This document shows positions 40,026 to 49,500 of a DNA stretch of 64,000 bases, piece after piece (position 1 is the stretch's first letter; each line of letters opens with the position of its first letter). Below the pieces are notes generated by a model, which saw only the letters and a list, made by a program, of their open reading frames with translations, had not been told where the DNA came from and searched no databases. Source of the DNA: Puniceicoccaceae bacterium (GTDB lineage Bacteria; Verrucomicrobiota; Verrucomicrobiia; Opitutales; Coraliomargaritaceae); contig JAFMDL010000001.1 of the NCBI GenBank assembly GCA_017857255.1, forward strand, positions 1 through 64,000. The letters run 5' to 3'. The position numbers were made by a program, and so were the translations under genes.

Positions 40026-43000
40026 ATGCGATTCGATTTTAGATATGTCATCAATAGTATTTTATCGATACTAAGTGTGGCCATTGCTGAGCAAATTGCA
40101 GTGATTTTAGCAGATCTACAGTTTGGTAGCTCGTCACAACAGATAGCTCCAGTTTATGGTGTGGCTTTTGGTATCGTTTGGTTGGGGGGTCTACGTTACT
40201 TACCAGCGGTCTTTATCGGCGCTTTGCTCCCTGCAGTACTTGCGGAACAGAATCTGTTAATGATGTTAAGTGTGCCGTGTGCCGTAGTAACTGCTTCAGC
40301 CTTTGGCCTAGGTTTGTTAAATGGTTTGCGTGTTAAGATGAATATGGAGCGCATTCGCGACACTCTGTATATTTTGTTTTTAGGCATTATCTTATCCACA
40401 AGTCTTGGGTCCGTAGTTGCATCTGTGTTCCAGTGCGGTGGCGCAAATGGGATACCTTGGCCAGATTTTTGCGCCTTATTTTTGGCCCACTGGTTGGCTG
40501 CAGCTGTGGGTTCGGTAATTATTACGCCATTTATTTTAGTTTGGGCTGATCGCACTGGTTACAGATTGGGAGCTAGGCAGTTCTTTGAAGTTGCTGCTTG
40601 GGTGATGATTATCGTCTCTTTCGCTTATGTGACTTTTGAAAATTGGGCTCCTGTTGATACTCTATATTATCCGATGGAGCTCGCAATTTTTCCTATTATG
40701 GCATGGGCGGCCATACGGTTTGGATTACGAGGGGCGTCAGCTGGTGTATTATTACTAGCGTTAGTGGCGATGTTGTCGTTTCTGCCAGTCTTTTCTTCAG
40801 ATACTAGAATTAGCCCGCAAAGTCTAACTAGTGTATGGATGTTTGTTGGGATCATTTCGGTGACTTCAATTTGCTTAGCTGCAGCAATGACAGAGTTGAA
40901 GCGCCGTGAAGCACAAGTTTCAGAGAACGAGAGTCGCTTACGCGCATTTGCAGATGGGTTGCCTGACATCGCATTTGTGCTTTCTAGAGAGGGGATTGTT
41001 TGTGACGTCTTTGCGCCGAATTCACTTGTTCAAGAGAATCACCGAATTATTAATTGGCAGGCTGCAATAGGAGAACCATTGAGTGCGCTGTTTGATCCGA
41101 ACATCTACCAGTCATTTATGGAAACAATTTCAGTGGCTCTCGATTCGCGTGTTGTTCAGACACTTGAATACTCGCTTGAATCTATGGATACGAAACAGCA
41201 TTGGTTTGAGGCCCGTGTTTCGTCCATGTTGTTGGATGATGGAAGTGCGGATCGTGTCGTTTGGGTAGCTTATGATATAACGTCGAGAAAAGATGCTGAG
41301 TCTGCACTCCTTCAGCGTGACGTGGTTGAGAGAGCGACTGCACGTGCGAATCATGCTTTGCTCACTAAGATTGATTTTGAGCGAGCAGTCACAATCGCTA
41401 TGCAGGAGATCGGCAGCGCGCTAAAAGTGGATAGAGCCTATATCTTTGAGATTTTAGGCAGCCCTAAAGAGAGTTTCCATACTTGCAATCCTCGCTTTGA
41501 GTGGTTGAAGGATGAGTTTTGCAAGAGTATGTTTGAACAGACGTCTTTAAAAGATGCGCCGTTTGAGGATTTTTTTCCAAGCTGGTATGAGAAACTGCTG
41601 GATGGTCAGCTGATTCATCTCGAAGGTGAAACGCAAAATTGTCACAAACCGAGTGTGTTTTGTGAGTCAGCGAATCAATCATTGTTGGTGATTCCAATGT
41701 GGGTAGAAGGGCAATTGTATGGTTTTTTTGCGGTCGATTATTGTAATGAGTTACAACTATGGGGTGAATCTGAGATCAACGCAGTGCGTGTGCTTACTTC
41801 GAGTATTTCTGGTTTAATCCTGATGCAGAAACGTGAGATTGAATTGCGCATTGCGCATGATTCTGCAAATGCTGCAAATGCTGCGAAGGGCGAATTTTTA
41901 GCAATAATGAGTCACGAAATTCGGACGCCTATGAACGCTATTATTGGCTACACGGACCTGATGTTACAGACTGAATTGGATGAGTTACAAAGTGATCATG
42001 CTACGATTATTAAGCGTAGTGGCCGCGCTTTGCTTAATCTAATTAATAATATTCTCGATTATTCTAAAATAGAGTCACGTACCTTGGAGCTAGAGTCTGT
42101 TGAGTTCAATCTGGAGAACATTATATGCGATGCAGTTGAGTTTGTGTTACCAGATGCGAAAGAGAAAGGAATTAACCTAAATTTTGAAATCAATCCTGTG
42201 CTGTGTGAAACTTATATTGGAGACGCCCATCGTTTGCGTCAGGTCTTAATGAACTTGGTCAATAATGCAGTGAAATTTACTTCGCAAGGCTCTGTAACGC
42301 TAAGCGTAAGTCTTAGTAATAATGAGTGGGATAGTGTTTCGAATTTACTGCATTTTGAAGTGCAGGATACTGGCTGTGGTATTCCTAGGGATAAGTTTGA
42401 TCGCTTGTTTAAAGCATTTACCCAAGTCGATCCTTCTACGACGCGTCAGTTCGGTGGAACTGGTTTGGGCTTGGTAATTTGCTCAAGCCTAATTCAACGC
42501 ATGGGCGGGACGGTTTGGGTTGAAAGTACAGTCGGCGTTGGGTCGTGCTTTCAATTCGTGTTACCTTTAGTCAGTGCTGAGAAAATCTCTGAAGGTCAGC
42601 CCCCTTCTTTGACAAACGCAGGAGAGACTGAAGCAGATCGTTCCTTGTTAGAGAATGATTTCGCGAGGCAACATCCTTTACGATTATTAGTCTGTGAAGA
42701 TGATGAAGATAATCGTTGGGTGATACGCGAACTACTGGAAATATTGGGTTACCAACCAGATGTCGCGCAAGATGGTGATCAGGCGAATGAAATTATGCAG
42801 CGTGCTATTTATGATGTGGTATTAATGGATGTACGCCTGCCAGGTCGCAGCGGTATTGAGCTTACAAAGTCAATTCGTGCGGGCGCTTATGCCAATCATG
42901 ATCCAGAGCAATATATTATTGCAGTCACAGCATTTGCGATGACTGAAGATCGGGAGAAATGTCTCGCTTCGGGCATGAATGATTACCTAAGTAAACCTCT

Positions 43001-43058
43001 TGAAGTGTCTTGTCTTAAAGATGCACTGGTTCGGGCACATGAAGTTTTGATAGTATAG
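40026..43058 (+). CDS. MASE1 hybrid sensor histidine kinase (PAS-GAF-HisKA-HATPase-REC)
   Basis: The 1010-residue protein begins with a MASE1-type membrane sensor of about eight helices (to about 290, with PVYGVAFGIVWLGGLRYLPAVFIGALL). A PAS domain follows (about 300-420), then a GAF-like domain (about 440-600). HisKA comes next, with the phospho-acceptor in FLAIMSHEIRTPMNAIIGY, then the ATPase domain (VNNAVKFTSQG, DTGCGIP, FGGTGLGLVI). The C-terminal receiver has VLMDVRLPGRSG as phospho-acceptor and SKPLE. It signals an unknown extracellular or membrane cue, and no cognate output regulator is adjacent. It is divergent from tRNA-Val/ilvN. Confidence 0.93.
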   Translation: MRFDFRYVINSILSILSVAIAEQIAVILADLQFGSSSQQIAPVYGVAFGIVWLGGLRYLPAVFIGALLPAVLAEQNLLMMLSVPCAVVTASAFGLGLLNGLRVKMNMERIRDTLYILFLGIILSTSLGSVVASVFQCGGANGIPWPDFCALFLAHWLAAAVGSVIITPFILVWADRTGYRLGARQFFEVAAWVMIIVSFAYVTFENWAPVDTLYYPMELAIFPIMAWAAIRFGLRGASAGVLLLALVAMLSFLPVFSSDTRISPQSLTSVWMFVGIISVTSICLAAAMTELKRREAQVSENESRLRAFADGLPDIAFVLSREGIVCDVFAPNSLVQENHRIINWQAAIGEPLSALFDPNIYQSFMETISVALDSRVVQTLEYSLESMDTKQHWFEARVSSMLLDDGSADRVVWVAYDITSRKDAESALLQRDVVERATARANHALLTKIDFERAVTIAMQEIGSALKVDRAYIFEILGSPKESFHTCNPRFEWLKDEFCKSMFEQTSLKDAPFEDFFPSWYEKLLDGQLIHLEGETQNCHKPSVFCESANQSLLVIPMWVEGQLYGFFAVDYCNELQLWGESEINAVRVLTSSISGLILMQKREIELRIAHDSANAANAAKGEFLAIMSHEIRTPMNAIIGYTDLMLQTELDELQSDHATIIKRSGRALLNLINNILDYSKIESRTLELESVEFNLENIICDAVEFVLPDAKEKGINLNFEINPVLCETYIGDAHRLRQVLMNLVNNAVKFTSQGSVTLSVSLSNNEWDSVSNLLHFEVQDTGCGIPRDKFDRLFKAFTQVDPSTTRQFGGTGLGLVICSSLIQRMGGTVWVESTVGVGSCFQFVLPLVSAEKISEGQPPSLTNAGETEADRSLLENDFARQHPLRLLVCEDDEDNRWVIRELLEILGYQPDVAQDGDQANEIMQRAIYDVVLMDVRLPGRSGIELTKSIRAGAYANHDPEQYIIAVTAFAMTEDREKCLASGMNDYLSKPLEVSCLKDALVRAHEVLIV

Positions 43059-43096
43059 GCGCTGGCTGATGACGGCGCTTAAATAGCGTTTACAAT

Positions 43097-43891
43097 ATGA
43101 AAATAGCACTCGCTCAATTTGAGGTTCAACGTGGAGATCCTACTGCTAATCTTGTTACGATTCGTTCGTTTTTTGAGCAGGCAAAGGCTGAAGGTGCTGA
43201 GGCACTTTTTTTACCTGAGATGTGCACTACAGGTTTTGATTGGAAGCAAAATTTAGAGTTGCTGAGTGATGCCCCGGCGCAGCGAGACAAGGTTGGCGCG
43301 CTTGCCAGAGAGTATGATATTGCGGTCTGTGGTTCATTTTTAGATCAAGCAGAGTCGGGGCGGCCGGCAAATTCACTTTATTTTTTTGAGCGTACTGGCG
43401 CGATAGTGGCGCAGTACAATAAGCTTCATTTATTTACTCTCTTCGATGAGCATCAGCATCTCGAAGCAGGAAAGAAAATTGTGACTGCAAATACTTCGTT
43501 TGGAACGATTGGTTGCAGTATCTGTTACGATTTACGTTTCCCTGAGTTGTTTCGTCAATGCGCACTTAGGGGGGCCGAGTTGCAAGTACTACCTGCTGCG
43601 TTTCCGCATCCACGATTGGCCCATTGGCGTACGCTTATCCAAGCGCGGGCGATTGAAAATCAGTGCTACTTTATCGCGACGAATCAGTGCGGTGTTGAGT
43701 CGCATGATACCACGAAAAAGGATACTCAGTATTTTGGGCATTCGATGGTCGTCGATCCCTGGGGTGAAATTCTATTGGAAGCGGACGAATCTGAGGGGCT
43801 ATCCGTTGTACAAATAAACCTACAGATTGTTACTGAGGTGCGTGAGCGTTTGCCTGCGTTGAAAGATCGCCGCCCAGAATTATACTTGTAG
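43097..43891 (+). CDS. carbon-nitrogen hydrolase, omega-amidase/YafV-like
   Basis: This 264-residue nitrilase-superfamily enzyme has the catalytic triad motifs in order: Glu in LFLPEMCTTGFD, Lys in YNKLHLF, and Cys in IGCSICYDLRFPELFRQ. The overall sequence (HWRTLIQARAIENQCYFIATNQCG and GHSMVVDPWGEIL) matches the NIT2/YafV branch that hydrolyses alpha-ketoglutaramate and related omega-amides, a metabolite-repair role. It starts 38 bases after the histidine kinase and converges with rpe (4-base gap). The exact substrate is inferred from family resemblance. Confidence 0.9.
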   Translation: MKIALAQFEVQRGDPTANLVTIRSFFEQAKAEGAEALFLPEMCTTGFDWKQNLELLSDAPAQRDKVGALAREYDIAVCGSFLDQAESGRPANSLYFFERTGAIVAQYNKLHLFTLFDEHQHLEAGKKIVTANTSFGTIGCSICYDLRFPELFRQCALRGAELQVLPAAFPHPRLAHWRTLIQARAIENQCYFIATNQCGVESHDTTKKDTQYFGHSMVVDPWGEILLEADESEGLSVVQINLQIVTEVRERLPALKDRRPELYL

Positions 43892-43895
43892 GTAA

Positions 43896-44555
43896 CTATT
43901 TTGTGACTGCCGTATTGAAGGCTTGTGGGTCCTCCGCTTTAAAGAAAGCGGTACCAGCTACAAGAGTGTCTACACCGCGTATTGTACAGTCGCCCGCGCT
44001 GTTGAGGTCGACACCACCATCTACTTGAAGTCGATAGTTGAGCCCAAGTTCTTTGCGCCAGTTTGCAAAGATCTCTATTTTGGATAGTACATCTTTGCGG
44101 AAGCATTGTCCGCCAAAGCCAGGTTGTACCGTCATCAGTAGAATGATATCGCACTCTGCGAGATAGGGCTTGGCTGCTTCAGCAGGTGTATCTGGGTTGA
44201 GCACAACACCGCACTTGCAGCCACGTGTTTTGATGCGCGTTAAGGTTTCTTGGATGGGGTAGTCTGGTTCCACGTGAATTGTCACTTGGTCGGCACCTGC
44301 ATCGATAAAAGCGTCTACCAATTTATCTGGATTATCAAGCATCAGGTGCACGTCGAAAAATAAGTTTGTCGAAGAGCGCATAGCTTTAACAGTTTGCGGG
44401 CCAAAGGTCAGGTTTGGCACAAAATGCCCATCCATGATATCAAGGTGCACCCAACTCAGTCCTGCCGCTTCAATCTTTTTTAGGCTGCTCTTGAGGTCTG
44501 CGTGATCACCCGCGAGAATCGAAGGTGCTAAAATGGTGTCATGTGAGCTTTGCAT
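43896..44555 (-). CDS. rpe: ribulose-phosphate 3-epimerase
   Basis: From ATG 44555 the protein is 219 residues, the usual length. It has the TIM-barrel motifs APSILAGDHADL, WVHLDIMDGHFVPNLTFGP, DVHLMLDNPD, VLNPDTP, LMTVQPGFGGQ and LQVDGGVD, including the metal-binding His/Asp residues. It interconverts ribulose-5-phosphate and xylulose-5-phosphate in the pentose phosphate pathway. A longer reading to 44591 lacks family support. The next upstream gene on the same strand is the SNase-HhH protein. Confidence 0.96.
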   Translation of the reverse strand: MQSSHDTILAPSILAGDHADLKSSLKKIEAAGLSWVHLDIMDGHFVPNLTFGPQTVKAMRSSTNLFFDVHLMLDNPDKLVDAFIDAGADQVTIHVEPDYPIQETLTRIKTRGCKCGVVLNPDTPAEAAKPYLAECDIILLMTVQPGFGGQCFRKDVLSKIEIFANWRKELGLNYRLQVDGGVDLNSAGDCTIRGVDTLVAGTAFFKAEDPQAFNTAVTK

Positions 44556-44608
44556 GTACAGTACCTTTGAGTGCAATTGAATTACTGGCAAGATAAGCCT
44601 CCTATTTT

Positions 44609-45766
44609 TTACGGCTGGTAAACCAGCACTGTGTTTGATTCGCGTTTAAATAGTAAACCAGTGAATGTGCGGCTATGGTTTTGATAATATTCAATAAACG
44701 AGCGATACAACTCATTGGGGATGAATGCTGTAATACTGCCGCCGCTTTTTCCGTCGTTCGAGGTGTATAGTTGAGCTGCGCAGAAGCCTTGCGGCGCGTC
44801 TAGTTCTGATGGAGTGACCGATGAGACGATTACAGTGACAGTTTTATTTAGATAGGTTTTGAGATCAGATAAATAAAAGTCCGCAGTTTGCTCAGGTGGT
44901 TGCGGTTTATTAACAAGCACGCTGTCACGAAAGGCATCAATTTTCTTGAGTGTAATGCCCGAGATGCTGGTGAGATCATTGACCGCGGTTATTGGGCGTA
45001 TAGCGATTATATCAGCAGCGAGTGCAGGACCTATACCGGGCAATGTTTCGAGTTGTTCACTGGAGGCGGTATTAAGAATTAGTTTGTCACTACTGTTGAT
45101 TGCGAGGTGCACTGCAGAGCCCAGATCGCTAGTTCGTTTATTTTCTGTATCGAAGCTGAGATGATTGAGGCCTACCAATTGCTGGGAGTCAGTTGCTTGT
45201 TTCCAGATGCCGATCCTATCCTGCTGAGCACGTCGCTCGAGCTGTTTGAGGCGACTCAGATATGCCGGTGCGCTGAGGCCTCCTGGCCAGATCGCTCGCG
45301 TGGGCATGCCATAGATTCGAGCGAGTCCTTGATTAACTAAGTCCATAGATAAAAAGGTACCGTCCTTACTGACCAAGCCAAATACCCGTGGTTCTTTACC
45401 CCCTCGTGCATCGATGCTCTGGGTGATAACGGTAAATTCACCCTTTAAAAACTGTTTGGTGTAGGCAGTCGCCTGTTTACCGGCAGTGATGACTTCGGTC
45501 TCTGAAATTGAGAAGTAGCGTGCCTGGTCGCGCACACGATCCATGTAGGTATCATGGGTTTCCAGGCAGTCTACGAAATAGAGGCGTACGATGAAGGTGT
45601 CGTCTTGATGCCTCACTTTAAAGCTGTCGCCATCGTTGATCGGTGAGTCTACTAAACGGCAGCCGTCGAGGACTTCCCATATGCCTTGTGTGTTGCTGCT
45701 CGCTTGCAGTACAACGAAAGGTACTATGAAATAATAGCTAATGATGACAAGAAAGCACGATCGCAT
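44609..45766 (-). CDS. secreted SNase-like nuclease with helix-hairpin-helix domain
   Basis: The 385-residue protein has a hydrophobic N-terminal signal (SCFLVIISYYFIVPFVVLQAS) and then a staphylococcal-nuclease domain. It has NDGDSFKVRH, VRLYFVDCLET (Arg and Glu in the catalytic positions) and KEPRVFGLV with the second Arg. A linker precedes a ComEA-type HhH (LNTASSEQLETLPGIGPALAADIIAIRP, about 230-260). The C-terminal 90 residues (YLSDLKTYLNKTVTVIVSS to SNTVLVYQP) look like a small beta domain that I cannot name. It may degrade or bind extracellular DNA. Only 27 bases separate its start from the earliest possible start of the divergent gene. Confidence 0.8.
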   Translation of the reverse strand: MRSCFLVIISYYFIVPFVVLQASSNTQGIWEVLDGCRLVDSPINDGDSFKVRHQDDTFIVRLYFVDCLETHDTYMDRVRDQARYFSISETEVITAGKQATAYTKQFLKGEFTVITQSIDARGGKEPRVFGLVSKDGTFLSMDLVNQGLARIYGMPTRAIWPGGLSAPAYLSRLKQLERRAQQDRIGIWKQATDSQQLVGLNHLSFDTENKRTSDLGSAVHLAINSSDKLILNTASSEQLETLPGIGPALAADIIAIRPITAVNDLTSISGITLKKIDAFRDSVLVNKPQPPEQTADFYLSDLKTYLNKTVTVIVSSVTPSELDAPQGFCAAQLYTSNDGKSGGSITAFIPNELYRSFIEYYQNHSRTFTGLLFKRESNTVLVYQP

Positions 45767-45793
45767 AATTAGTTTTTACTATGAAAGCTGCTT

Positions 45794-46549
45794 ATGGCAA
45801 GTGTCTGGTTTGTCTTAATTTGTATTTTCCCAAGGCTTGCGCAACGGCATGGCATACTGTTGCCTCTTTTATACGTGGCTAACCTATCTGCAACCAATCC
45901 ACTCTTATCCGCTTTGTTGGAAATGCTCCCAGAGGGGTGCGGCGCGAGTGTGGGCGTTGTTTCAACGCAAGCCGAGCCGTTTGAATATGTCAAAGAGGGC
46001 GAACTTTTGGAGAATGCGTCACTAGCTCGGAGCAATGAGTTTATTGAAGGTCGCCGCTGTGCGCGAGAGGCGTTAGCACAAGTCGGTTATATTGCTGGTG
46101 CGCTATTACCTAATGCCGACGGCTTACCAGAATGGCCCTGCGGTGCGATTGCTTCCATTTCACATTCGCGTGGTTTATGTTGCGCAGTGGCGGCCTCAGT
46201 TGAGGGGATGCCCTGCCTAGGGCTTGATCTAGAAAAGACGAATCGCTTGAGTCCACAGGCGGTGGCGCGCGTTCTGCATTCGCAAGAAATCGATTTTGTA
46301 GGCGAGAACCAAGCGCTTGCTAGTTTGATTTTCAGTGCGAAGGAGGCGTTCTTTAAAGCGCAATTCCCAGTGTGGGGTGTACATGCGAATTTTAGTGACC
46401 TCGCATTGCATATGGATGGCGCTTCAGGTCATTTATTTGCAGACAAGGTTGCCTTGCATTTACCCGAGGAGTTGCGCGGCGCTGCACAGCGTATGCAGTT
46501 TCGGTATCGGTTTGTTGGCGATTATGTAGTGACGCTTTGTTGGCTATAG
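45794..46549 (+). CDS. 4'-phosphopantetheinyl transferase, EntD-like
   Basis: The protein has EntD/Sfp family motifs: FIEGRRCAREALAQVG, the IASISHSRGLCCAVAA block, GLDLEKTNRLS (metal-binding Asp/Glu) and FSAKEAFFKAQFP. It moves phosphopantetheine from CoA to acyl- or peptidyl-carrier proteins. The first 27 residues from the ATG at 45794 are hydrophobic and atypical, and that start would leave only 27 bases from the divergent neighbour. A GTG at 45875 (VANLSATNPLLSALLEMLPEGC) is therefore a better start, giving about 224 residues. No polyketide or fatty-acid synthase genes are adjacent. Confidence 0.88.
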   Translation: MASVWFVLICIFPRLAQRHGILLPLLYVANLSATNPLLSALLEMLPEGCGASVGVVSTQAEPFEYVKEGELLENASLARSNEFIEGRRCAREALAQVGYIAGALLPNADGLPEWPCGAIASISHSRGLCCAVAASVEGMPCLGLDLEKTNRLSPQAVARVLHSQEIDFVGENQALASLIFSAKEAFFKAQFPVWGVHANFSDLALHMDGASGHLFADKVALHLPEELRGAAQRMQFRYRFVGDYVVTLCWL

Positions 46550-46588
46550 TGCGGCTCATCGCATAGTACGGCCACTTCTAGGAGCGAT

Positions 46589-46918
46589 CTACACCTCCTC
46601 ATGTAGCCATGGCAGCTGTCTGAGGCCTTCAGTTTCGCCACGGGCAAGTGTTTTCCATAGATGAAGTGCCTTCGCACGACTGATGCTGGTCATGAAAAGC
46701 GGGTGAGTGTCATCCTCGCCAAGATTCTCATAAGTTACCACGCCGTTTGAATACAAAGTAAGAGTCCAGCCGCTGGGGTCATGTACTAGAGAGAGGTCTG
46801 GATGATCAGCATCTTCGAACTCAGGCAAATCTAACTGAGAAATTAATGCCTTCATGCGCGCTGCATCGGGATTCAATTCCGAGATCCCATCCATGTCCGT
46901 TGTATGGTACAGATGCAT
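46589..46918 (-). CDS. hypothetical protein (109 aa) in the argA unit
   Basis: This is a small acidic protein (MHLYHTTDMDGISELNPD, LTLYSNGVVTYENLGEDDTHPLFM, LWKTLARGETEGLRQLPW) with no signal peptide or membrane segment. I do not recognise the family. The gene starts 14 bases after the argA stop on the same strand, so it is probably co-transcribed with it. The regular beta-strand pattern (WTLTLYSNGVVTYENL) suggests a compact fold, and the function is unknown. Confidence 0.7.
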   Translation of the reverse strand: MHLYHTTDMDGISELNPDAARMKALISQLDLPEFEDADHPDLSLVHDPSGWTLTLYSNGVVTYENLGEDDTHPLFMTSISRAKALHLWKTLARGETEGLRQLPWLHEEV

Positions 46919-46932
46919 AGAGATTGTCTTCG

Positions 46933-48240
46933 TTATAGCTCCTTATACAAGATTTTGGAATTCCGACCATTGGCCTGATAATCCGCTTTTCGTGATTCCG
47001 GTAAGTCTGCAGCGCTGCCTTCTTGGAAGCCGCAGAGCTTTGTGAAGAAGTTGGTGGCCTGAGTAGTCATCGCAATGACACGCTTTGCACCGCGCTGTTT
47101 GGCATCGACCTCAGCATATTCAATCATATGTCGCCCAACCCCTTTATTTTGGTAAAAAGGTTGTACATAGACACTGCCGATTTCGATCACTGTAGCTGAG
47201 TCATATGCCTGCAAATAGAGGCACCCGACGATGCTCCCATCGATTTCATAGACAAGAAAGTCTGTGATCGTTGCTTCGATTTCAGTTTGAGATCGATCTA
47301 ATAATGTCTCAGAGCGCACGCCATTGCGAGTGATGTTATAGATTGAGTAAGCATCTGCTTTGACTGCGCGTCGAATGGATTGGTATTCGTTACTGTAGAC
47401 CATCGTGCCGATCCCGACCTTGTCAAAAATTTCATTTAAGAGGGCGCCGAACAAGCGACCGTCAAGTATGTGGGCACGTGGCACGCCTGCTTCAATCGCT
47501 TTGACTGCGTGCTGTGCCTTACTGTGTAGGCGCTCAGAAATACCAGAGTTTTCATTCTGCAATAAATTACTTAGTTCTGCGACCGGAAGATTGGTGAGCG
47601 GTTGCCCATCGAGAGACAAGCCATCTTGCGTTGTCATGTAGATTAATTTCGAAGCATCTAACTGTGCCGCAAGTTCGGCGGCTAGCAGGTCGGAGTTAAT
47701 CCGTAAGGAGGTGCCTTCGCGATTGAAGGCGATCGGCGTGATGATCGGGATCGTATTGGCCATTAATAGACTGTCGAATAAAGCGACGTCGAGTTTATCG
47801 ACCCGTCCGCTATATAGGTGATCTTCACCTTTGACGATGCCGATTTCTTTACTGCGTACGCCGTTACTGAGAGCGCAGCGCAGGCCATTACGCGTCAGCC
47901 CTTGCATGATGCTCAGACTAACAAGCGCCGTGACTTCAGTGGCTATTTCTAGTGTTTGCGCATCAGTTTGACCTTCCCCGTGAGCATTGGTAATCTTGAC
48001 TTCACGATCGGCAGCAAGCGCATTAAGTTGTTGTCCGACACCATGCACCAATACAATTTTGATGTTGAGCGAACGCAATACTGCGAGGTCAAGCAGTACA
48101 TTTTGAAAATTCTCATGTGCGACCAAGCTGCCGTCCAATGCGATCACAAACACGTGATCACGGAACATGGGGACGTATTTCAGAATACCCCGTAAGTCCG
48201 TTGGTTTGATTGCGCTTTCGCCTGTATGCGTGCTTGTCAT
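46933..48240 (-). CDS. argA: amino-acid N-acetyltransferase (N-acetylglutamate synthase)
   Basis: The 435-residue protein has an N-terminal amino-acid-kinase domain (DHVFVIALDGSLVAHENFQNVLLDLAVLRSLNIKIVLVHGVGQQ, IPIITPIAFNREG, AAELAAQLDASKLIYMTTQDG) and a C-terminal GNAT domain (EIGSVYVQPFYQNKGVGRHMIEYAE). This is the ArgA architecture. It acetylates glutamate in the first step of arginine synthesis, and the kinase-like domain binds arginine for feedback control. The 222-base region upstream is shared with the divergent xer gene and has no visible ARG box. Confidence 0.93.
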   Translation of the reverse strand: MTSTHTGESAIKPTDLRGILKYVPMFRDHVFVIALDGSLVAHENFQNVLLDLAVLRSLNIKIVLVHGVGQQLNALAADREVKITNAHGEGQTDAQTLEIATEVTALVSLSIMQGLTRNGLRCALSNGVRSKEIGIVKGEDHLYSGRVDKLDVALFDSLLMANTIPIITPIAFNREGTSLRINSDLLAAELAAQLDASKLIYMTTQDGLSLDGQPLTNLPVAELSNLLQNENSGISERLHSKAQHAVKAIEAGVPRAHILDGRLFGALLNEIFDKVGIGTMVYSNEYQSIRRAVKADAYSIYNITRNGVRSETLLDRSQTEIEATITDFLVYEIDGSIVGCLYLQAYDSATVIEIGSVYVQPFYQNKGVGRHMIEYAEVDAKQRGAKRVIAMTTQATNFFTKLCGFQEGSAADLPESRKADYQANGRNSKILYKEL

Positions 48241-48462
48241 TGATTTATCTGTTGTTTGAATCTAAATGAATTATCGAGCATTCATTACGTCAATGGAATG
48301 TTATAATTAGTCTTAATTTTAGAGCATAGCGTGTCGTTTATGTGCTCCCATGGTGGATTCTTCTTGGGCATAAATATATTTATGTCTGCTCACTATTAAG
48401 AATGGTAGGGATGCGGTTCCGCTTGCCAGAGTAGGTGATGCCCCGTCACAGTATTCATTCAC

Positions 48463-49398
48463 ATGGCAACAGATCCACTCTCCAGTATACCCGATTCGTT
48501 GGTCGATCCAGTCGAAGGTTTTCTCGCATGGCTTGAGTTGGAGCGTGGCTTATCGAGTCATACAATTTCGTCCTATGGCCGCGACCTTGCGCAATATGCA
48601 GTATATTTGGATAAGCAAGGTGTTGCGGATTGGGCTGCGGTGGGAGAGCACAGTGTGAGTGAATGGACGGCTTATTTAAGTAAGGCAGACTATGCCCGAA
48701 GCAGTCAGGCACGTAAACTCTCTGCGATTCGAATGTTGGCGCGTTACCTCGTGCGCGAGGGGCTGCGCACCGACGATTTCACAGAGTTGGTCTCAGCGCC
48801 AAAGCTCTCGCGCAAGTTGCCAGAGGTCTTAACGCATGAGGAACTGAAGCGCCTATTAGCGGCGCCGCCTACCGATACCCCGCATGGTTTGCGAGATCGT
48901 GCGATGCTGGAGTTATTCTATAGTAGCGGGCTCCGTGTGTCGGAGCTTTGTGGCATCTTGCTACAGGCAATAAATTTGGATGAAGGCTATGTGCGGGTCT
49001 TTGGCAAAGGCTCGAAAGAGCGTATCGCCCCGATCGGTGGCGCAGCAGTTGCTGCGGTGCGTGATTATTTGACTGGAGGGCGGCCTCATTTTGTAAAAGC
49101 AAAGACCGGGAGTGCGCTATTTTTGAGCCAACAAGGCAGGGCCATTTCGCGCAAAATGGTCTGGGTCATGATTAAACAGCACGCCGCCAGAGCTGGAATT
49201 AAAAAACCGATTAAGCCGCACTTGTTACGGCATTCATTTGCGACCCATTTACTTGAGGGTGGGGCAGATTTACGTGCGATTCAGGAAATGCTTGGGCACT
49301 CTGATATCTCAACTACGCAGATTTATACCTCAGTGCAAACTGCGCGATTAGCCGATGAACACGCGCTTTACCACCCACGCTCAAAAGAAAAATCATGA
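48463..49398 (+). CDS. xerD: tyrosine recombinase, XerC/XerD type
   Basis: The 311-residue protein has an N-terminal SAM-like core-binding domain (FLAWLELERGLSSHTISSYGRDLAQY) and a complete catalytic set: SSGLRVSEL (Arg), GKGSKERI (Lys), HLLRHSFATHLLEGG (His-x-x-Arg), LGHSDISTTQIYTSV (His and the nucleophile Tyr). Length and motifs match chromosome-dimer resolvases. Flanking genes are core genes, with no attachment site or cargo, so it is a housekeeping recombinase. XerC and XerD cannot be separated by eye; the XerD label is tentative. Confidence 0.9.
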   Translation: MATDPLSSIPDSLVDPVEGFLAWLELERGLSSHTISSYGRDLAQYAVYLDKQGVADWAAVGEHSVSEWTAYLSKADYARSSQARKLSAIRMLARYLVREGLRTDDFTELVSAPKLSRKLPEVLTHEELKRLLAAPPTDTPHGLRDRAMLELFYSSGLRVSELCGILLQAINLDEGYVRVFGKGSKERIAPIGGAAVAAVRDYLTGGRPHFVKAKTGSALFLSQQGRAISRKMVWVMIKQHAARAGIKKPIKPHLLRHSFATHLLEGGADLRAIQEMLGHSDISTTQIYTSVQTARLADEHALYHPRSKEKS

Positions 49399-49500
49399 AC
49401 CCAGCGATTAAAAATCGCTGTTGAAAGTAGCGAACTGTGATGCTGTCTGCGGGGTAAACCCAATAAAGCATCATTTAAGATACTCATTGCCCAGAGCTTA

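Noticed and set aside
48463-49398. Integrase of a mobile island
   Set aside because: Length and motifs match housekeeping XerC/D, the flanks are core genes and no attachment-site repeat is visible.
49402-49420. Terminator after the xer gene
   Set aside because: The 8-bp stem with AAA loop is clear, but no T-tract follows on either side, so it is not a convincing terminator.
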